From Nostoc sp. TCL240-02 (GTDB lineage Bacteria; Cyanobacteriota; Cyanobacteriia; Cyanobacteriales; Nostocaceae), in assembly GCF_013343235.1 (NCBI RefSeq), contig NZ_CP040094.1, forward strand, positions 6,319,001 through 6,383,000: a DNA stretch of 64,000 bases. Reading direction: 5' to 3'. The notes beneath the pieces are model-generated. The model saw nothing but the letters and a program-made list of their open reading frames with translations, was not told the origin of the DNA and searched no databases. This document shows, in pieces, positions 39,698-48,933 of the stretch; position 1 is the stretch's first letter; the number at the start of each line of letters is the position of its first letter. The position numbers were made by a program, and so were the translations under genes.

Positions 39698-41010
39698 AGT
39701 TCTATCACCGCTTTTACTTGCAGATTGGTAAACTTGGCAGCTTTGGTGCTAGATGCTTGATCTAGTTGCACATGAACTTCCACTACTCTGGCATCAATAT
39801 TGCTAGAAGGATCGCTGTTAACCAGATTTTGTCGCTGTACCTGCATCCCCATCCAATCAACGGTTCCTTGTAATTCTCCGGGAAGCGAATCGCTGATTAC
39901 CTTGACCCGTTGCCCCGATCGCACTTTGTTAATATCACTTTGGTAAACTTCTGCAACTGCATACATCTGGTCGGTTCGACCTAATTCTACAATCCCATCA
40001 CTAGAAACGGTTTCTCCGGCTCGTGTATGAATCTTCAAAATTTGTCCCGCTTCGGGTGCGCGAACATAAGCTTGATCGAGTTGCGCTCTAATTTTTGCCA
40101 TAGTCGCTTGAGCGCTGTCTACCTCTGCTTGGGCGTTGGCAATATCTGTTGGACGGACTTCAGCCGTTTGGTTCAAGGTGGCTTTGGCTTCGTTAATCTG
40201 CTGTTGCAAGCTAGCGATGATTTGATTGCGGTTAGCTTTGGCTTCTTTAATCTGCTGTTCTAAAGTTGCGACAGTTCTGGTTTTGTTGGCTTGATTTTCG
40301 ATTAACTGCTGAGTAGAAGTTTCTGCACTCAAGCGTTTTTGATCGGCTTGCTGACTGGAAATTGCCCCTGCTTTGTATAAAGCTTCGTAGCGTTGCACAT
40401 CTACTTGAGCGTTCCGCTTTTCGGCTGCTACCCGATCCACCGTTGCTTGTAAGCTCTCTCGTTGTCCTTGCAAGTCTGCTGCTAGGCGATCGATTGTGGC
40501 TTGCTGAGTTTTGATGTTTCCTTCTAGTTCGACTTGCAGACGGCTGACAGCAGCTTGCTTTGCTCCAATTTCTCCCTGTTTTGCTCCCGCTTTTACCTGG
40601 TCGAGGTTAGATTTGGCAACTTGAACTTGCTTTTGGGCCTCAACTAAACTTGCCTGCAAGCGATCGCGACTATCCATAATTGCAATTACCTGTCCAGCCC
40701 TGACGCGATCGCCTTCTTTGACTAAGAGTTTCTGAAGCAGACTTCCTTCAGTCGAAGAAGTTGCAGATAATTTCATGACTTCTCCATTTGGTTCTAAGCG
40801 TCCCAATGCTGTCACTGTTTTTACCACTGGTTGAACAGCTACTGGCGCGGCTGGCTTCTCATTAGCCGTGGCCTGAAACTTTAGCACCGTATAAACGCTA
40901 GCTCCACCGATTAGCAAAGATGTAATTACTGCTAGTGTAAGAGGCGATCGCAAAATATTTTGGGAAGACTTCAAATCTTCTAGTTTCCAGTTCTGTACCA
41001 TACTGTTCAC
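39694..41010 (-). CDS. devB: DevB-family membrane fusion protein (HlyD type)
   Basis: 438 aa. One membrane helix near 24-44, then the lipoyl-like half (LLVKEGDRVRAGQVIAIMDS), a long coiled coil (about 120-300), and the second lipoyl and barrel half (VRAPEAGQILKIHTRAGETV). It bridges DevC to an outer-membrane channel. First gene of the operon, divergent from a TetR-family regulator 244 bases away. Confidence 0.92.
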   Translation of the reverse strand: MNSMVQNWKLEDLKSSQNILRSPLTLAVITSLLIGGASVYTVLKFQATANEKPAAPVAVQPVVKTVTALGRLEPNGEVMKLSATSSTEGSLLQKLLVKEGDRVRAGQVIAIMDSRDRLQASLVEAQKQVQVAKSNLDQVKAGAKQGEIGAKQAAVSRLQVELEGNIKTQQATIDRLAADLQGQRESLQATVDRVAAEKRNAQVDVQRYEALYKAGAISSQQADQKRLSAETSTQQLIENQANKTRTVATLEQQIKEAKANRNQIIASLQQQINEAKATLNQTAEVRPTDIANAQAEVDSAQATMAKIRAQLDQAYVRAPEAGQILKIHTRAGETVSSDGIVELGRTDQMYAVAEVYQSDINKVRSGQRVKVISDSLPGELQGTVDWMGMQVQRQNLVNSDPSSNIDARVVEVHVQLDQASSTKAAKFTNLQVKAVIEL

Positions 41011-41056
41011 CTTTTAGCATTAATTGCACTAAACTGTTCAGTTCAATTTATGCTAA

Positions 41057-41076
41057 ACTAAACGGAGTAGTTTAGT
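41057..41076. promoter_or_regulatory. Likely TetR operator between devB and the regulator
   Basis: ACTAAAC (41057-41063) and GTTTAGT (41070-41076) form a 7-bp dyad with a 6-base centre. A related ACTAAAC lies near 41028. It sits in the divergent promoter region, where a TetR dimer would control both directions. Confidence 0.6.
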
Positions 41077-41254
41077 CAATAGTAAAAAGTCAAACTTGGC
41101 AATTAACCAGTTTTCCCTGGCTTCCCCACCAACATAAAAACAAGAATACGGGGATCAAGGAAACTGAGGGATTGGGAGAAAAAATAACTCCTGTCTCGTG
41201 CATTAAATGCCGATTAACTCATTAAAATTCTTTATAAGAGAGGATAATTAAGAA

Positions 41255-41869
41255 ATGGTACGCATTAAAACTGACGAAGTTGATCGAGATAATTCGCTTG
41301 ATAAAGTAGAGCAAATTCTGCAAGGGGCAATGCAGGAGTTCCTCCAAAATGGCTATGCTGGCACAAGTATGGATCGGGTAGCAGTAGCGGCTGGTGTTTC
41401 TAAAGCGACAGTCTACAGCCACTTTCAAGATAAAGAAGGGCTTTTTAAAGTTCTGATAGAGCAACTAGCAAGCAAAAAGAACAACTCTATTTTTGGCACA
41501 GTACCGATTGAGGGAGAACCAAGAGCCGTACTGCGTGGTATAGGAACCAAAGCATTAGAACTGATGAATAGCGACCAAGAGCATAGTGCATTTATGCGAG
41601 TATTAATAGGAGAATCTGGTCGTTTTCCTGAGTTAGCTCAAATTTGTGTTCATGCCATGATTAAGCCAGTAACGGAAACTCTCACTCAATACTTGGCTGC
41701 TCCGGAGCTAAAAATACCTGACCCAGAGGCAACAGCAAGAATTCTCTTAGGGGCATTGGTGCATTTTCATATTACTCAAGATGTGATGCATGGGAGGGAC
41801 ATTATCCCAATGGAAAGCGATCGCCTGATTGATGCGTTGACACACCTAATCACTAAATGCGCCGATTGA
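41255..41869 (+). CDS. TetR-family transcriptional regulator
   Basis: 204 aa. The N-terminal helix-turn-helix (about 18-65) contains YAGTSMDRVAVAAGVSKATV then YSHFQDKEGLFKVLIEQ, the classical TetR pattern. The C-terminal helical domain would bind a small ligand, perhaps the substrate of the adjacent DevBCA exporter. Divergent from devB, so it most likely represses the exporter and itself. Confidence 0.9.
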   Translation: MVRIKTDEVDRDNSLDKVEQILQGAMQEFLQNGYAGTSMDRVAVAAGVSKATVYSHFQDKEGLFKVLIEQLASKKNNSIFGTVPIEGEPRAVLRGIGTKALELMNSDQEHSAFMRVLIGESGRFPELAQICVHAMIKPVTETLTQYLAAPELKIPDPEATARILLGALVHFHITQDVMHGRDIIPMESDRLIDALTHLITKCAD

Positions 41870-42049
41870 TTGGCTATGTCCCATTCTTAGCTGATGGAGT
41901 GCTGTTGCCTATCCTCTGGCTTTTTTGGTTTCTTAACTTTGAGCTAAAATCCCACGGCTTAATTTGAAAACGAGCAATAGCAATGTTTTCATGGCCGTGG
42001 GAGTTTTAAAAGCTGGCACAAATACATCCTCCAGCGATCGCAAGATTAA

Positions 42050-42538
42050 CTAGGCAGGAATGACTTGAACAATTAGTGACCGTTTATCCAGTGACTGGAT
42101 TTTACCTACTTGACTGAGGTCTTTTGCAATTCTGTCTAGCAGTTCTCCTGCTTGGTCACGATATTGATGTTCTCGGCCTCGTAAACGAATGGCAAACTTC
42201 ACCGAATCGCCTTTACTCAACCACCCAACTGCTTTTTCAATACGTAAATTGTAATCAGCAATACCCACGTTTAAACCGAAACGAACTTCTTTTACCGTAG
42301 GTCTAGCACTCTGGCTCTGACGTTTTTTCTTTTGATACTGAAGCTTGCCATAATTCAGGATTTTGGCGATTGGGGCCTCTTTGCCTTGAGAGACTACAAC
42401 CAAGTCAAGCTCTAGGCTCTCGGCTAACTGTAGCGCCTCATTGGTGTCGATTAGACCACGATTGTTATTCTCATGGTCAATCAAGAAGACATGAGGTGAC
42501 TTGATTTGTGAATTAATCAGTTGCTTTTGGATTGCGAT
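42050..42538 (-). CDS. infC: Translation initiation factor IF-3 family protein, probable ATC start
   Basis: 162 aa if started at the ATC at 42538. From there the frame reads MAIQKQLINSQIKSPHVFLI then DHENNNRGLIDTNEALQLAE, which restores the full IF-3 N-terminal domain (INSQIxxPxVxLID). AGGAG lies nine bases upstream of the ATC. The TTG at 42484 would cut off the first conserved strand. Rare AUU/AUC starts are a known autoregulatory trait of infC. The C-terminal domain (KEVRFGLNVGIADYNLRIEK; IRLRGREHQYRDQ) is complete. It is divergent compared with standard IF-3 and may be a second paralogue. Divergent from crhC, with a 238-base gap. Confidence 0.8.
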   Translation of the reverse strand: MAIQKQLINSQIKSPHVFLIDHENNNRGLIDTNEALQLAESLELDLVVVSQGKEAPIAKILNYGKLQYQKKKRQSQSARPTVKEVRFGLNVGIADYNLRIEKAVGWLSKGDSVKFAIRLRGREHQYRDQAGELLDRIAKDLSQVGKIQSLDKRSLIVQVIPA

Positions 42539-42776
42539 AACGAATTTCTCCTAATTGTTCAATACTTTAATATTCCAAGTAATGCTAATTTAACACAACA
42601 CTGAATCAGAGCAACTTTAACCACACAATAGACTACAATCTGTTAGAATGTGGGACTGCGGCACTCGCTCTTCAGTCTTTGCGTTACTGCCCATCCAGCC
42701 TTTCAAGACTTTTTTATCCGTCCGCCTAAGACTGATGCCGCCATTGGCGACAGGCCGATGTTACTTTTGGAGTTTT

Positions 42777-44108
42777 ATGAATTTTTCTACTCTCGGCTTG
42801 TCCAATGAAATTATCCGTGCGGTTACAGAGCGAGGCTACACCGAACCTACGCCAATTCAGATACAGTCGATTCCTGCCGTCTTATCGGGTAGCGATTTAC
42901 TAGCTGGGGCACAAACTGGCACTGGAAAAACCGCTAGTTTTACCCTACCGCTTTTACATCGGTTATCGTCCCAGAAGAACGTCAAAGTTACATCTAATGG
43001 ATATCGCCCGATCCGGGCACTGATTCTCACCCCAACTCGTGAACTCGCCGCCCAAGTGGAAGAAAGCGTGCGCGAGTACGGCAAATACTTGCAGCTAAAC
43101 TCGATGGTGATGTTTGGCGGAGTCGGTATTAATCTGCAAAAACAGCGTTTGAAGAACCGAGTGGATATATTGGTGGCTACTCCAGGGCGACTGCTGGATC
43201 ACGTACAGCAGGGCACGCTGAACCTGTCACATATTGAGATTTTGGTTCTAGATGAAGCAGATCGGATGCTGGACATGGGCTTTATCCATGATATCCGCCG
43301 CATCCTTGCACTTTTGCCCAAACAGCGACAAAATTTGTTATTCTTCGCTACTTTTTCGGACAAAATTAAAGCACTAGCCGCCGGACTACTCAATAACCCG
43401 AAGATGATTGAGGTGGCACGCCGCAACGTCACCGCCGAGACAATCGCCCAAAAAATTTACCAAGTAGACCGTGACAAGAAACGCCAATTACTTTCTCACC
43501 TGATTCGGCGAGATAATTGGTATCAAGTGCTAGTGTTTACTCGTACTAAGTATGGCGCTGACCGTTTAGTTAAGCAGTTGGGTGAAGACCGCATTCAAGC
43601 ATTGGCAATCCACGGTAATAAGAGCCAACCGGTGCGTACCAATGCTCTGGCAAAGTTCAAGAATGGTAGCTTACAGGTATTGGTGGCGACAGACATTGCT
43701 GCTAGAGGTCTTGACATCAGCGAACTACCCCATGTAGTCAACTTCGATCTACCTAATGTACCGGAAGATTATGTTCATCGCATTGGGCGAACTGGTCGTG
43801 CTGGTGCGTCAGGTGAAGCCGTATCGCTGGTGTGCGTCGATGAATACAGTCTATTGACAGATATCGAGAAACTGATTGAGCAGCGTTTGCCAAGGGAAGT
43901 AGTGGCTGGCTTTGGCCCTAACCCTGATACAACGGCCGAACCAATCCCCAATGGACGACAACACAGACCCAAATCTGGAGGTGAAAAGCGATCACCTCGG
44001 ACTCCTAAACCGTTACAACGGACATCAGCTAAACGTAAAGCAGCGCCACCCGCGACTAATGGCGAGAAGCCTGGGGCTCGTTCGTCCGCATCGCGCCGTT
44101 CTAAGTAG
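42777..44108 (+). CDS. crhC: DEAD-box RNA helicase, CrhC-like
   Basis: 443 aa from the ATG at 42777 (MNFSTLGLS), with GGAG five bases upstream; an earlier in-frame ATG at 42648 would translate the leader. Motifs in order: Q motif, AQTGTGKT near 48, PTRELAAQ near 85, VLDEADRM near 160, FFATFSD near 190, TRTKYGAD near 255, [11 protein letters not shown] near 310 and [10 protein letters not shown] near 338. Motif III reads FAT instead of SAT, the trait reported for cold-shock CrhC of Anabaena. A basic, proline-rich tail of about 70 residues follows. The untranslated leader is long, at least 130 bases, as in cold-regulated genes. Confidence 0.88.
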   Translation: MNFSTLGLSNEIIRAVTERGYTEPTPIQIQSIPAVLSGSDLLAGAQTGTGKTASFTLPLLHRLSSQKNVKVTSNGYRPIRALILTPTRELAAQVEESVREYGKYLQLNSMVMFGGVGINLQKQRLKNRVDILVATPGRLLDHVQQGTLNLSHIEILVLDEADRMLDMGFIHDIRRILALLPKQRQNLLFFATFSDKIKALAAGLLNNPKMIEVARRNVTAETIAQKIYQVDRDKKRQLLSHLIRRDNWYQVLVFTRTKYGADRLVKQLGEDRIQALAIHGNKSQPVRTNALAKFKNGSLQVLVATDIAARGLDISELPHVVNFDLPNVPEDYVHRIGRTGRAGASGEAVSLVCVDEYSLLTDIEKLIEQRLPREVVAGFGPNPDTTAEPIPNGRQHRPKSGGEKRSPRTPKPLQRTSAKRKAAPPATNGEKPGARSSASRRSK

Positions 44109-44210
44109 GGACTGGGGACTGGGGACTAGTACCGCAAGGCGTAATTCGTAATTACCTATTTGCAAGGGTTTCAGATATTTCAAATGGGTGGCTTATTTAC
44201 GCTGTGCTGT

Positions 44211-44341
44211 ACTAGTAGTCTGTCCCATTAATTTTGAGAATTAAGAGAACGAACCGCAAAGGACGCAAAGTAGAAGAGATAAAGAAGAGAAATTTAAAAC
44301 TGATTCACCTATCAAAACTTTTGGGACAGACTACTACTAGT
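44211..44341. mobile_element. MITE-like element carrying the GAACCGCAAAGGACGC word
   Basis: ACTAGTAGTCTGTCCCA (44211-44227) and TGGGACAGACTACTACTAGT (44322-44341) form terminal inverted repeats with one 3-base insertion. The 131-bp element has no ORF and carries GAACCGCAAAGGACGCAAAG near 44251. The same interior word occurs in the element at 52126 and near 61130. Confidence 0.65.
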
Positions 44342-44386
44342 TCATGTCATTAGTTTTGATGGTTACGAGATCCCCGACTTCTTTAA

Positions 44387-45601
44387 TCAATCTATTACAG
44401 CTAAGACAGCTTTTGGCAACAACTTATCTTTAAACCAAACAATTCTGGCGGGGACATCATTTAATTTTACTCCCGCCTTTTCTAAATTAAGTCGCTCGGA
44501 AATTGCCAAAATTAAGTCATCACGTCCAGCCCGCCGCACCTGAGAAAATTTCTTTTGTAAATATTCTGGTCGCCAGTAACCAACAATTTCTAATAAGAAG
44601 GTGCGTCCATCAGAATGCACTAAGCGAAAATCGGGAATCATCACACTACCAGGAATTGGGATTAAATCAACTTCTCGCTCTAATGCCCAACCACTTTTCA
44701 AAGCATCCCACTTATCAGCAAAAGATGCTTCTAGCATACTATCGTAGGGTTTCCCTGGTGGATAATGGGATACTAAACCACATTCTGAATTCAGGGTGAA
44801 ACGTCCAGTCTTCCAAGTATTTGTATAAGCATCGCGGGTTTGGAGAATAGAAGCAAGACTCCATTTCGTAACGTGGAGTAAAGCGGGAATAAGTTTAGCG
44901 ATCGCTAACCCATATCGCGTACTAGGATTAAACAGACTCGTCGGCCCATCTATCGTAATCGTAAACCCGTGATCAGCATCACCCTCAATATAAGCCATCA
45001 ATTGAAACAACTTCAGATAGCGAAATAACAGCTTATATTCCCCCGGAACATTCCGATGAGCATTTAACACCAGTTTACTGGCCTTATAAAACACACCCTG
45101 CACCTGAGATAAGTTATATCTATTTAACAAATCTGGGGCTGTTGGTGCATCAAATACTGTCAAAATTTTATTTTCAGATAAATCAGCATATAATCCATTC
45201 CGAACCTGTTCCAATAAAACTTCGCGTTCAAGTTCTTGAGTTAACTCATCAGCAATTTTACTCAGAGTAGCTTGGGTTGATTCTCGACTAGAAACAGACT
45301 TTGCAGCCAACGAAAACACCCGTTCTCTTAACATTTGTGGTTCCAAAGGACTAACCACCTCAAAAGTGCAAAAACTGCTTTTGAGAATATAAGCTAACCC
45401 CCGCTTTACCCGATAATCTGTAGAATCTCCTTCAAAATCAGTCAGTTGTCGCTCAAGCACACCCTGAGTCTTCCCCACTGCTGATTGAAAATAATTAATT
45501 AACTCAATCGCCAACTCCGAAGTTTTTTGATCAATCTTCAGTCTCTTCGGAATGATCTCCTCTCCGTTTTGGCGATGCATCAGTAAGTCTGTCGGTAACA
45601 T
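44387..45601 (-). CDS. Bax1-type nuclease (DUF790), partner of XPB helicase
   Basis: 404 aa. The C-terminal PD-(D/E)xK-like part has DKWDALKSGWALEREVDLIP, then IPDFRLVHSDGRTFLLEIVG with the D and E-x-V of the active site, then YLQKKFSQVRRAGRDDLILA. In archaea Bax1 binds XPB and nicks DNA next to it. The gene starts inside the end of the XPB reading frame (71-base overlap), so the pair is translated together. The fourth motif residue is not certain by eye. Confidence 0.87.
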   Translation of the reverse strand: MLPTDLLMHRQNGEEIIPKRLKIDQKTSELAIELINYFQSAVGKTQGVLERQLTDFEGDSTDYRVKRGLAYILKSSFCTFEVVSPLEPQMLRERVFSLAAKSVSSRESTQATLSKIADELTQELEREVLLEQVRNGLYADLSENKILTVFDAPTAPDLLNRYNLSQVQGVFYKASKLVLNAHRNVPGEYKLLFRYLKLFQLMAYIEGDADHGFTITIDGPTSLFNPSTRYGLAIAKLIPALLHVTKWSLASILQTRDAYTNTWKTGRFTLNSECGLVSHYPPGKPYDSMLEASFADKWDALKSGWALEREVDLIPIPGSVMIPDFRLVHSDGRTFLLEIVGYWRPEYLQKKFSQVRRAGRDDLILAISERLNLEKAGVKLNDVPARIVWFKDKLLPKAVLAVID

Positions 45602-47132
45602 CTGAATTTTGGATTTTAGATTTAGAACTTCCCGTTGAATAATTAATTTCTAACTGTTCCGCAGCCTTCAAACTCCTTTCCTTCCCACTCCCATACACAA
45701 CCTCTAACTTCCCCTTCTTCTCCTCTTCCTCTCTGCGTCCTCCGCGCCTCTGCGGTTCGTCTCTCCTCTCCCCTCTCCGCCTAGCCGAAGTCCCCTCTTC
45801 ACTCGTATCCTCCGCCACCACCTCATACAAAATCGCCTGCTTATTCTCAATATTCCCCTTCCGTAAAATCCTCCCCAATCGCTGAGTATACTCCCTAGCC
45901 GAACCCGTCCCCGATAAAATAATCGCAACAGTTGCCGCAGGTACATCAACGCCTTCATTCAACACATGAGAAGCAACCAAAGTATTATATTTACCCTCTC
46001 GAAACTTGGTTAATATCTCATGCCGTTCCTTCACAGGAGTTTGATGAGTAATTGCCGGAATTAGCAACTCTTGAGAAATGCGATAAACTGTTGCGTTATC
46101 AGCAGTAAAAATTAAAATTCTTGCTGGATAATGTTCTGCCAATAAATTAATCAAAATTCGCAACTTCCCATCAGTCCCCAAAGCGATATCTTTCGCTTCC
46201 CGATGCGCTAACATCGCCCTACGTCCAGATTGCGATCTAGCACTCATTTGCACGAACATTTGCCAACCTTGTAGACTCCCCAAAGAAATCTTTGATTGCT
46301 TCAAAAAGTCGTTGCGGGTTTGAATGAGTTGATTGTATCTTTCTCGCTCAAGTTGCGATAACTTTACCTTAATTTGGACAATTTCATGTTCTGCTAACGC
46401 CTTCCCCGCCAAATCTTCGGCGCGTTTGCGATATACTTCTTCACCAATCAGAATATTTAAATCAGCGTGTTTACCATCAGTGCGTTCTGGCGTAGCAGAG
46501 AGTCCCAGACGATAAGGTGCGATCGCATATTCAGCGATAACCCGATTAAAATCTGTCGGTAAATGGTGACATTCATCAAAAACAATCAACGCATATTGAT
46601 TTCCCAAGGTTTCGGCGTGAATTGCTGCACTATCATAAGTTGCGACTAAGATAGCTGTTCTATCCCGCGAACCACCTCCCAGCAATCCCACCTCAGCATC
46701 GGGGAAAGCTGCTACTAAGTGTGCATACCACTGATGCATTAAATCTAAAGTTGGCACTACAATCAGCGTCGTGCGTGGCGTTGATTGCATCGCCATTTGC
46801 GCTAAATAAGTCTTTCCCGCCGCCGTGGGCAGCACAACTACTCCCTGCCTACCCGCCAGTTTCCAAGCCGCTAGCGCCTCAGTCTGGTGGGCATAGGGTT
46901 CCATTTCCAAAGTGGGAACCAAATCTACAGGATAAAATTGCTTGGCCTCATCGATAAAATTCACTTCTTCCGCTTGTAGTGCTTCTACTAGCGATCGGTA
47001 TCTAATTGCTGGAATGCGGAATTTTTCAACTCTATCATCCCACGTAGCATAATCCATCCAACCTTTGCCGCGTGGTGGTGGATGCAAAATTAATGTGCCA
47101 CGATCAAAATTTAGTGTAGGGGTACGAGCCAT
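45531..47132 (-). CDS. XPB-like superfamily 2 DNA helicase with repeat-derived insert
   Basis: 533 aa. Walker A PTAAGKT is near residue 102, DECHH near 187, [16 protein letters not shown] near 215. The second helicase domain shows [11 protein letters not shown] near 350, [20 protein letters not shown] near 395 and [10 protein letters not shown] near 425. XPB unwinds DNA at lesions together with Bax1. After residue 445 the sequence turns into Arg/Glu/Gly-rich filler, in which [17 protein letters not shown] is encoded by a genomic repeat (45731-45760). The remaining C-terminal 60 residues are likely dispensable linker. Confidence 0.88.
   Translation of the reverse strand: MARTPTLNFDRGTLILHPPPRGKGWMDYATWDDRVEKFRIPAIRYRSLVEALQAEEVNFIDEAKQFYPVDLVPTLEMEPYAHQTEALAAWKLAGRQGVVVLPTAAGKTYLAQMAMQSTPRTTLIVVPTLDLMHQWYAHLVAAFPDAEVGLLGGGSRDRTAILVATYDSAAIHAETLGNQYALIVFDECHHLPTDFNRVIAEYAIAPYRLGLSATPERTDGKHADLNILIGEEVYRKRAEDLAGKALAEHEIVQIKVKLSQLERERYNQLIQTRNDFLKQSKISLGSLQGWQMFVQMSARSQSGRRAMLAHREAKDIALGTDGKLRILINLLAEHYPARILIFTADNATVYRISQELLIPAITHQTPVKERHEILTKFREGKYNTLVASHVLNEGVDVPAATVAIILSGTGSAREYTQRLGRILRKGNIENKQAILYEVVAEDTSEEGTSARRRGERRDEPQRRGGRREEEEKKGKLEVVYGSGKERSLKAAEQLEINYSTGSSKSKIQNSDVTDRLTDASPKRRGDHSEETED
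45731..45760 (-). repeat. Interspersed repeat copy inside the XPB helicase gene
   Basis: Read on the minus strand, this is GAACCGCAGAGGCGCGGAGG then ACGCAGAG, a variant of the intergenic GAACCGCAAAGGACGCAAAG word. It is in frame and adds charged residues to the helicase C-terminus. Confidence 0.75.
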
Positions 47133-47149
47133 TTATGGGAATTGGGAAT

Positions 47150-47216
47150 TGGAGACTGGGGATTGGGGATTGGGGATTGGGGATTAGGGATTGGGGATTG
47201 GGGATTGGGGATTGGG
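47150..47216. repeat. GGGGATT heptamer tandem repeat
   Basis: Eight or so GGGGATT units with few changes lie just upstream of the cyclase gene. They are followed by TAGTTACTAGTTACTAGTAA and CCCCAGTCCCCAATCCCC, which can pair with the heptamer run. Confidence 0.88.
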
Positions 47217-47337
47217 ATTAGGAAAGTTCTTCGCTAGTTTTCAGTACTTAGTATCTAGTTACTAGTTACTAGTAACTAGTACCCAGTCCCCAGTCCCCAA
47301 TCCCCAGCCCCTTGATTACTAATAACGCAAAAAGTGC

Positions 47338-48639
47338 ATGATTAATCCAAGTAACTCAGATAAAACCCAATTAGATGCGCTCATTAGTCACGGAATGTCC
47401 AATCGGCAAACTAACAATAACCTTGCCGAATCCTACAAAGAACAGCGACAGAGCTTTCTTCTGAAACGGCTGCAATTGCAGGCGCAGATTATGCTGGTAG
47501 CGGGCTTGACTTTAATCGCTTTTTTCCTTTGGGCAAATTCATATCTAGAAGCCAAGATATACGCTTTTAAAATTGGGATTGTCGTAGAATTATTCACTCT
47601 TATTTGTTGGGGTTTATGTAAAACTCCTATCGGTCGTCGCCATCCTGACTTAATTTTTTTGAGTTTATGCTGGGCTGTAACTTGTGTTGTCCAAATTGAT
47701 ATAGCTTTATTGTTTAATAATCTGGAACCTAGAAGCAATATTTGGACTCTGATGTTTCTTACTCAGGCTACAATTATACCAGTTCAATGGTGGATGCATT
47801 TAATATCTCAACTCGGAACAATAATTTGCTATTTAACCTTATATTTATTATATAATCCTATATTGAAGAATCCATCAGCTTTTTATGCTGAACAAGGATT
47901 ATACTTTTTTTGGACTTGCATAATTTGTGTATTTTCTGTATTCTTATACGAACGCTTGAGAAAAAAAGAATTTTATGCACGTAAAGCAATGGAACTGGCG
48001 CAGCAAAAATCGGAACGGCTGCTACTAAATATTCTGCCAGGGATGATTGCGGAACAATTAAAACAACAGCCTACAACTATTGCTGATAGTTTTATGGAAG
48101 TTACGGTATTATTTGCCGACATTGTTGGTTTTACAGAGCTTTCAGCTCGTACATCTCCTACAGAATTAGTAGAGTTCTTAAATACAATATTCTGTTTGTT
48201 TGACCAATTAGCAGAAGTTCATGGAGTAGAGAAAATCAAGACTATTGGCGACGCATATATGGCTGTTGCCGGATTGCCAAATCAGTCTAACGATCATGCT
48301 TCAGCAATAGCAAATATGGCGTTGGATATGCAAAATTCTATAGCTATATTTAATGCAGAAAATAATCAATTATTTAGCATCCGTATTGGCATTAGTACAG
48401 GGCCAGTTGTGGCGGGAGTGATTGGTCTGAAAAAGTTTGCTTACGATCTCTGGGGAGATACAGTAAATACTGCTAGTAGAATGGAATCACATGGAATAGC
48501 TGGTAGTATCCAGGTTTGTGAAGCAACTTATCAACTTTTAAAAGATAAATACTTATTCCATAAGCGAGGTTTAATTCAGGTTAAAGGCAAAGGAAAAATG
48601 ATGACTTATATCCTCAAAGAAGTTAATTATAAAAATTAA
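47338..48639 (+). CDS. Membrane-bound class III adenylate cyclase
   Basis: 433 aa. Six hydrophobic helices lie between about 50 and 210. A C-terminal cyclase domain (about 245-425) is marked by VLFADIVGFTELS (two metal aspartates), EKIKTIGDAYM (lysine for adenine), IGISTGPVVAGVIG and YDLWGDTVNTASRM (aspartate for adenine, asparagine and arginine for catalysis). The residue pair marks an ATP cyclase, making cAMP. The N-terminal membrane part may sense a signal. It stands alone; the start is the first ATG after the repeat array. Confidence 0.9.
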   Translation: MINPSNSDKTQLDALISHGMSNRQTNNNLAESYKEQRQSFLLKRLQLQAQIMLVAGLTLIAFFLWANSYLEAKIYAFKIGIVVELFTLICWGLCKTPIGRRHPDLIFLSLCWAVTCVVQIDIALLFNNLEPRSNIWTLMFLTQATIIPVQWWMHLISQLGTIICYLTLYLLYNPILKNPSAFYAEQGLYFFWTCIICVFSVFLYERLRKKEFYARKAMELAQQKSERLLLNILPGMIAEQLKQQPTTIADSFMEVTVLFADIVGFTELSARTSPTELVEFLNTIFCLFDQLAEVHGVEKIKTIGDAYMAVAGLPNQSNDHASAIANMALDMQNSIAIFNAENNQLFSIRIGISTGPVVAGVIGLKKFAYDLWGDTVNTASRMESHGIAGSIQVCEATYQLLKDKYLFHKRGLIQVKGKGKMMTYILKEVNYKN

Positions 48640-48933
48640 TATAGTTATGCTGTTTGACGGATATAGAGAAATATAAAATATATAATTAGAGCGATAAATT
48701 TTAGCTATTTAACCTCTGCTAAAACTAAGCTTTAATCCTTTAGATAGATTCACAGCAAATAACTGTTTTAATGTGTATTGTTTCGATGCATAATAAATAT
48801 TGAGCGATGTCTACGACGGGCTGTGACGCTCTCTACGAGACGCTAGAAGCGAACGCAGACTGGCTAACGCATCGCATTGTCTAGCTGATTTGGGAATAAT
48901 CCTTTAGCTAGCTGCATAAAAGGAGAAGCCACA

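Noticed and set aside
37730..41010. Heterocyst glycolipid exporter proper
   Set aside because: DevBCA has several paralogues in Nostocales and here it is paired with a TetR regulator; the specific substrate cannot be read.
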